Source: an uncultured Lautropia sp.
GTDB taxonomy: Bacteria; Pseudomonadota; Gammaproteobacteria; Burkholderiales; Burkholderiaceae_E
Assembly: GCA_938046755.1 (NCBI GenBank)
Contig: CALIXC010000135.1
Coordinates: 1 to 8,193, forward strand
Direction of reading: 5' to 3'
Length of the DNA: 8,193 nucleotides
The stretch's first letter is position 1, and each line of letters starts with the position of its first letter. Shown in pieces: positions 6,441 through 8,193 of this stretch. The position numbers were made by a program, and so were the translations under genes. Below the pieces are notes generated by a model, which was not told where the DNA came from, made no database searches, and saw only the letters and a list, made by a program, of their open reading frames with translations.

Positions 6441-8193
6441 ATGGCAGTGAATGGCAGCAAGGCAGGTGGGCACCATGGTGTCGAACATTGTCCCGGCATC
6501 CAGGCCGGGGCAGGGAAGGCCGTGCGCCTGGCCCTGTTTCTGATGGCCTGTGCTGGCGCGGGGGCCGTGCAGGCCGAGATCGCGCAGCACTCGCTGATTG
6601 TGGCCACGCCCCCGGTTGTGGAGCCCAACGTGATGTTCACGCTGGATGATTCGGGCTCGATGCTGTTCAATTACCTGCCGGATACGGAGATTAATTTCCA
6701 GATGTACGCCATCCACCCGGGTGAGCCGGCCCAGGTGGGGACCTACGAGGTGAAGGGGGCGCTGCCTTCGGGGTATTACGCGCTGGCCGCGCGCCGCCGT
6801 TCGCCGGACGTGAACCTGCTTTACTACGATCCGCGGGTTCTGTACCTGCCGTGGATGAAGGCCGATGGAACGCGTGAGCCCAAGGCCAGCCCCGAGGCTG
6901 CGTACTATTTCTATGGGCACAGCACGGTGACGGTGAATCTGCGCGGCACCTACCGGCTGCAGGCGAATGACCACAAGGTTTGCGTGGGGGCTGCCCCGGG
7001 GTGGAACGATCCCTGTAAACAGGGTTACGGTATCAACGCCGTCAAACCAGCCACGTATTTCCTCTTCAAGGACCGTGAAAGGCTCACGCGCGAGGGCATC
7101 ACGCCTCGGGAGCGGGAGCAGCTGCTCAACGACGTCAGGAACTACACTCGCGTTTCCATTTCGGAGGCGACCTCCTTCCAGATCGATTCCGACGAGCGCA
7201 CGGACTGCATGAAGGCGGCCAACGGTGTGCGGACCTGCACGCAGGAGCAGGAATACCAGAACTTTGCCAACTGGTACCAGTACCATCGCTTCCGTCACCT
7301 GCTGGCCGTGGGGGCGGTCAGCGAGGCCTTCGCGCGCCAGGTGGGCAGCGACGTGCGTGTGGGCTATGGGCGCATCAACAAGGGCTCCACCCCCGTCGAT
7401 GGCCGCGATACCGACGTGGTGGTGCGCGGCGTGCGCCGTTTCCAGGGAGCCGACAAGGACAGCTTCTTCAACTGGTTGCAGAGGGTAGTGCACCCTTCGG
7501 GCGGGACGCCATTGCTGGGGGCCTCGATCTCGGTGGGCGACTATTTTTCGCGTGACGACATGGACGGCCCCTGGGCGGATCAGGGGCCGGACGGGCGCAA
7601 GCGCATGCTGAGTTGCCGTCGCTCCTACCATATCCTGATGACGGACGGTCAGTACAACGACCTCAAGACGAGAAAGTTCGAGAACCACGCAGGCATCGAG
7701 GATGCTGATGGAACGCCGGGGCCTGTCATTCCGGCTTCGGGCCGCAATGCGCAGTACCAGTATCAGCCGGATGATGCCAGGAACAAGCTCTATCCCAGCC
7801 CGGCCAGGAAGACACTGGCAGACATTGCCATGTACTACTGGAACCGTGACCTGTTGCCGCGGCTGCCGAACAATGTGCCGGTCGATGGTGACAGTCCGTC
7901 CTTCTGGCAGAACGTGACGATGTACACGCTGGGCTTTGGCGTGGATGGCAGTCTGCCGGCAGGGACGCCGGAGATCCAGACGAGAACGCTAGAGCGGTTG
8001 GCCAGCAGTGAGTTGAAATGGCCGGAAACGATCAACGACGATTCACCGGAGGTCATTGATGATCTCTGGCATGCGGCTGTCAATGGCCATGGCCGTTACG
8101 TGAACGTCAAGAACAGCACGAGCTTTCTGGCTTCGATGCGCAAGATCCTGGCCGAGATCGTCAATCGCAATGGTTCGACGGCCGGCGTGGCAG
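6441..8193 (+). CDS. pilY1: PilY1/PilC-family type IV pilus tip adhesin, copy 3 (3' end outside window)
   Basis: I translated 584 full codons from ATG 6441 without meeting a stop; the frame is still open at the window edge. The start is set by the same GGAGAG as copy 2. Residues 1-76 are identical to copy 2: signal peptide cut after AVQA at 45, and MIDAS DDSGS at 69-73. The rest of the vWA region is homologous but divergent. It keeps the hallmark EYQNFANWYQYHRFR from 271, SGGTP at 353-357 and MTDG at 400-403, so the metal site looks intact. The region is 12 residues longer than in copy 2 up to the shared IVN(R) site, with a copy-specific charged stretch (KDRERLTREG, then REREQLLNDVRN) at about 210-234 in place of a shorter segment. 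The propeller half begins at the window end. The family call is firm from the vWA hallmarks; the C-terminus is unseen. Confidence 0.92.
   Translation, partial: MAVNGSKAGGHHGVEHCPGIQAGAGKAVRLALFLMACAGAGAVQAEIAQHSLIVATPPVVEPNVMFTLDDSGSMLFNYLPDTEINFQMYAIHPGEPAQVGTYEVKGALPSGYYALAARRRSPDVNLLYYDPRVLYLPWMKADGTREPKASPEAAYYFYGHSTVTVNLRGTYRLQANDHKVCVGAAPGWNDPCKQGYGINAVKPATYFLFKDRERLTREGITPREREQLLNDVRNYTRVSISEATSFQIDSDERTDCMKAANGVRTCTQEQEYQNFANWYQYHRFRHLLAVGAVSEAFARQVGSDVRVGYGRINKGSTPVDGRDTDVVVRGVRRFQGADKDSFFNWLQRVVHPSGGTPLLGASISVGDYFSRDDMDGPWADQGPDGRKRMLSCRRSYHILMTDGQYNDLKTRKFENHAGIEDADGTPGPVIPASGRNAQYQYQPDDARNKLYPSPARKTLADIAMYYWNRDLLPRLPNNVPVDGDSPSFWQNVTMYTLGFGVDGSLPAGTPEIQTRTLERLASSELKWPETINDDSPEVIDDLWHAAVNGHGRYVNVKNSTSFLASMRKILAEIVNRNGSTAGVA

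Larger units (their letters stand above)
5798..6670 (+). repeat. 873-bp perfect direct repeat, junction copy B
   Basis: Exact second copy of 1738-2610, joining the 3' end of gene copy 2 to the 5' end of copy 3. The two repeats flank a unit of 4060 bp, so homologous recombination between them would remove or add exactly one gene while leaving every reading frame intact. Confidence 0.97.
1..8193 (+). repeat. Tandem array of pilY1-like units (about 4.06-4.10 kb each)
   Basis: Three pilY1-like genes lie head to tail. The copy 1 to copy 2 period is 4060 bp, measured from base 1 (ATCGTCAACC) to its match at 4061 and again across the junction repeats. The copy 2 to copy 3 period is 4060 bp at the gene starts and 4096 bp at the equivalent site 8157, because copy 3 carries 36 extra bases in its vWA region. 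Copy 1 is cut by the window start and copy 3 by the window end, so at least three copies exist and the array could extend further. Confidence 0.88.

Overview
The window is GC-rich and fully coding on the + strand. It holds a head-to-tail array of genes for PilY1/PilC-family proteins, the large secreted adhesins found at the tip of type IV pili. The family, the Sec-type signal peptide and the codon use point to a Gram-negative proteobacterium. A betaproteobacterium of the Burkholderiales type is my best guess, but nothing here fixes the genus.

Layout: (1) positions 1-2178 are the 3' portion of a first pilY1-like gene, which is open at the window start. (2) Positions 2179-2380 are a 202-bp spacer with a strong hairpin, an overlapping alternative hairpin, a candidate sigma-70 promoter and a good ribosome binding site. 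(3) Positions 2381-6238 are a complete second gene of 1285 aa, with a signal peptide, a von Willebrand A (vWA) domain with MIDAS, a beta-propeller (Neisseria PilC-type) domain, an EF-hand-like calcium loop and a short Gly/Ala/Thr-rich tail. (4) Positions 6239-6440 are an exact second copy of the spacer. (5) Positions 6441-8193 are the 5' portion of a third copy, which runs off the window end still open.

The striking feature is an 873-bp direct repeat, 1738-2610 and 5798-6670, that I compared base by base and found identical. It spans the C-terminal end of one gene, the whole spacer and the N-terminal end of the next gene through the MIDAS motif. Outside it the copies are clear homologues but diverge substantially. 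The array therefore consists of units of about 4.06-4.10 kb with constant ends and variable middles. Identity across non-coding and synonymous positions implies very recent duplication or ongoing gene conversion of the junctions.

Inferred working model: each unit carries its own expression and secretion signals (spacer plus signal peptide) and the same C-terminal end. The vWA and propeller bodies differ, giving a set of alternative pilus-tip adhesins. Recombination between junction repeats would delete or amplify whole units without making hybrid proteins, while recombination in the middles would make chimeras. No minor pilin genes (pilV, pilW, pilX, pilE) are visible, although pilY1 usually sits beside them. 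No RNA genes, insertion sequences or CRISPR arrays were seen.
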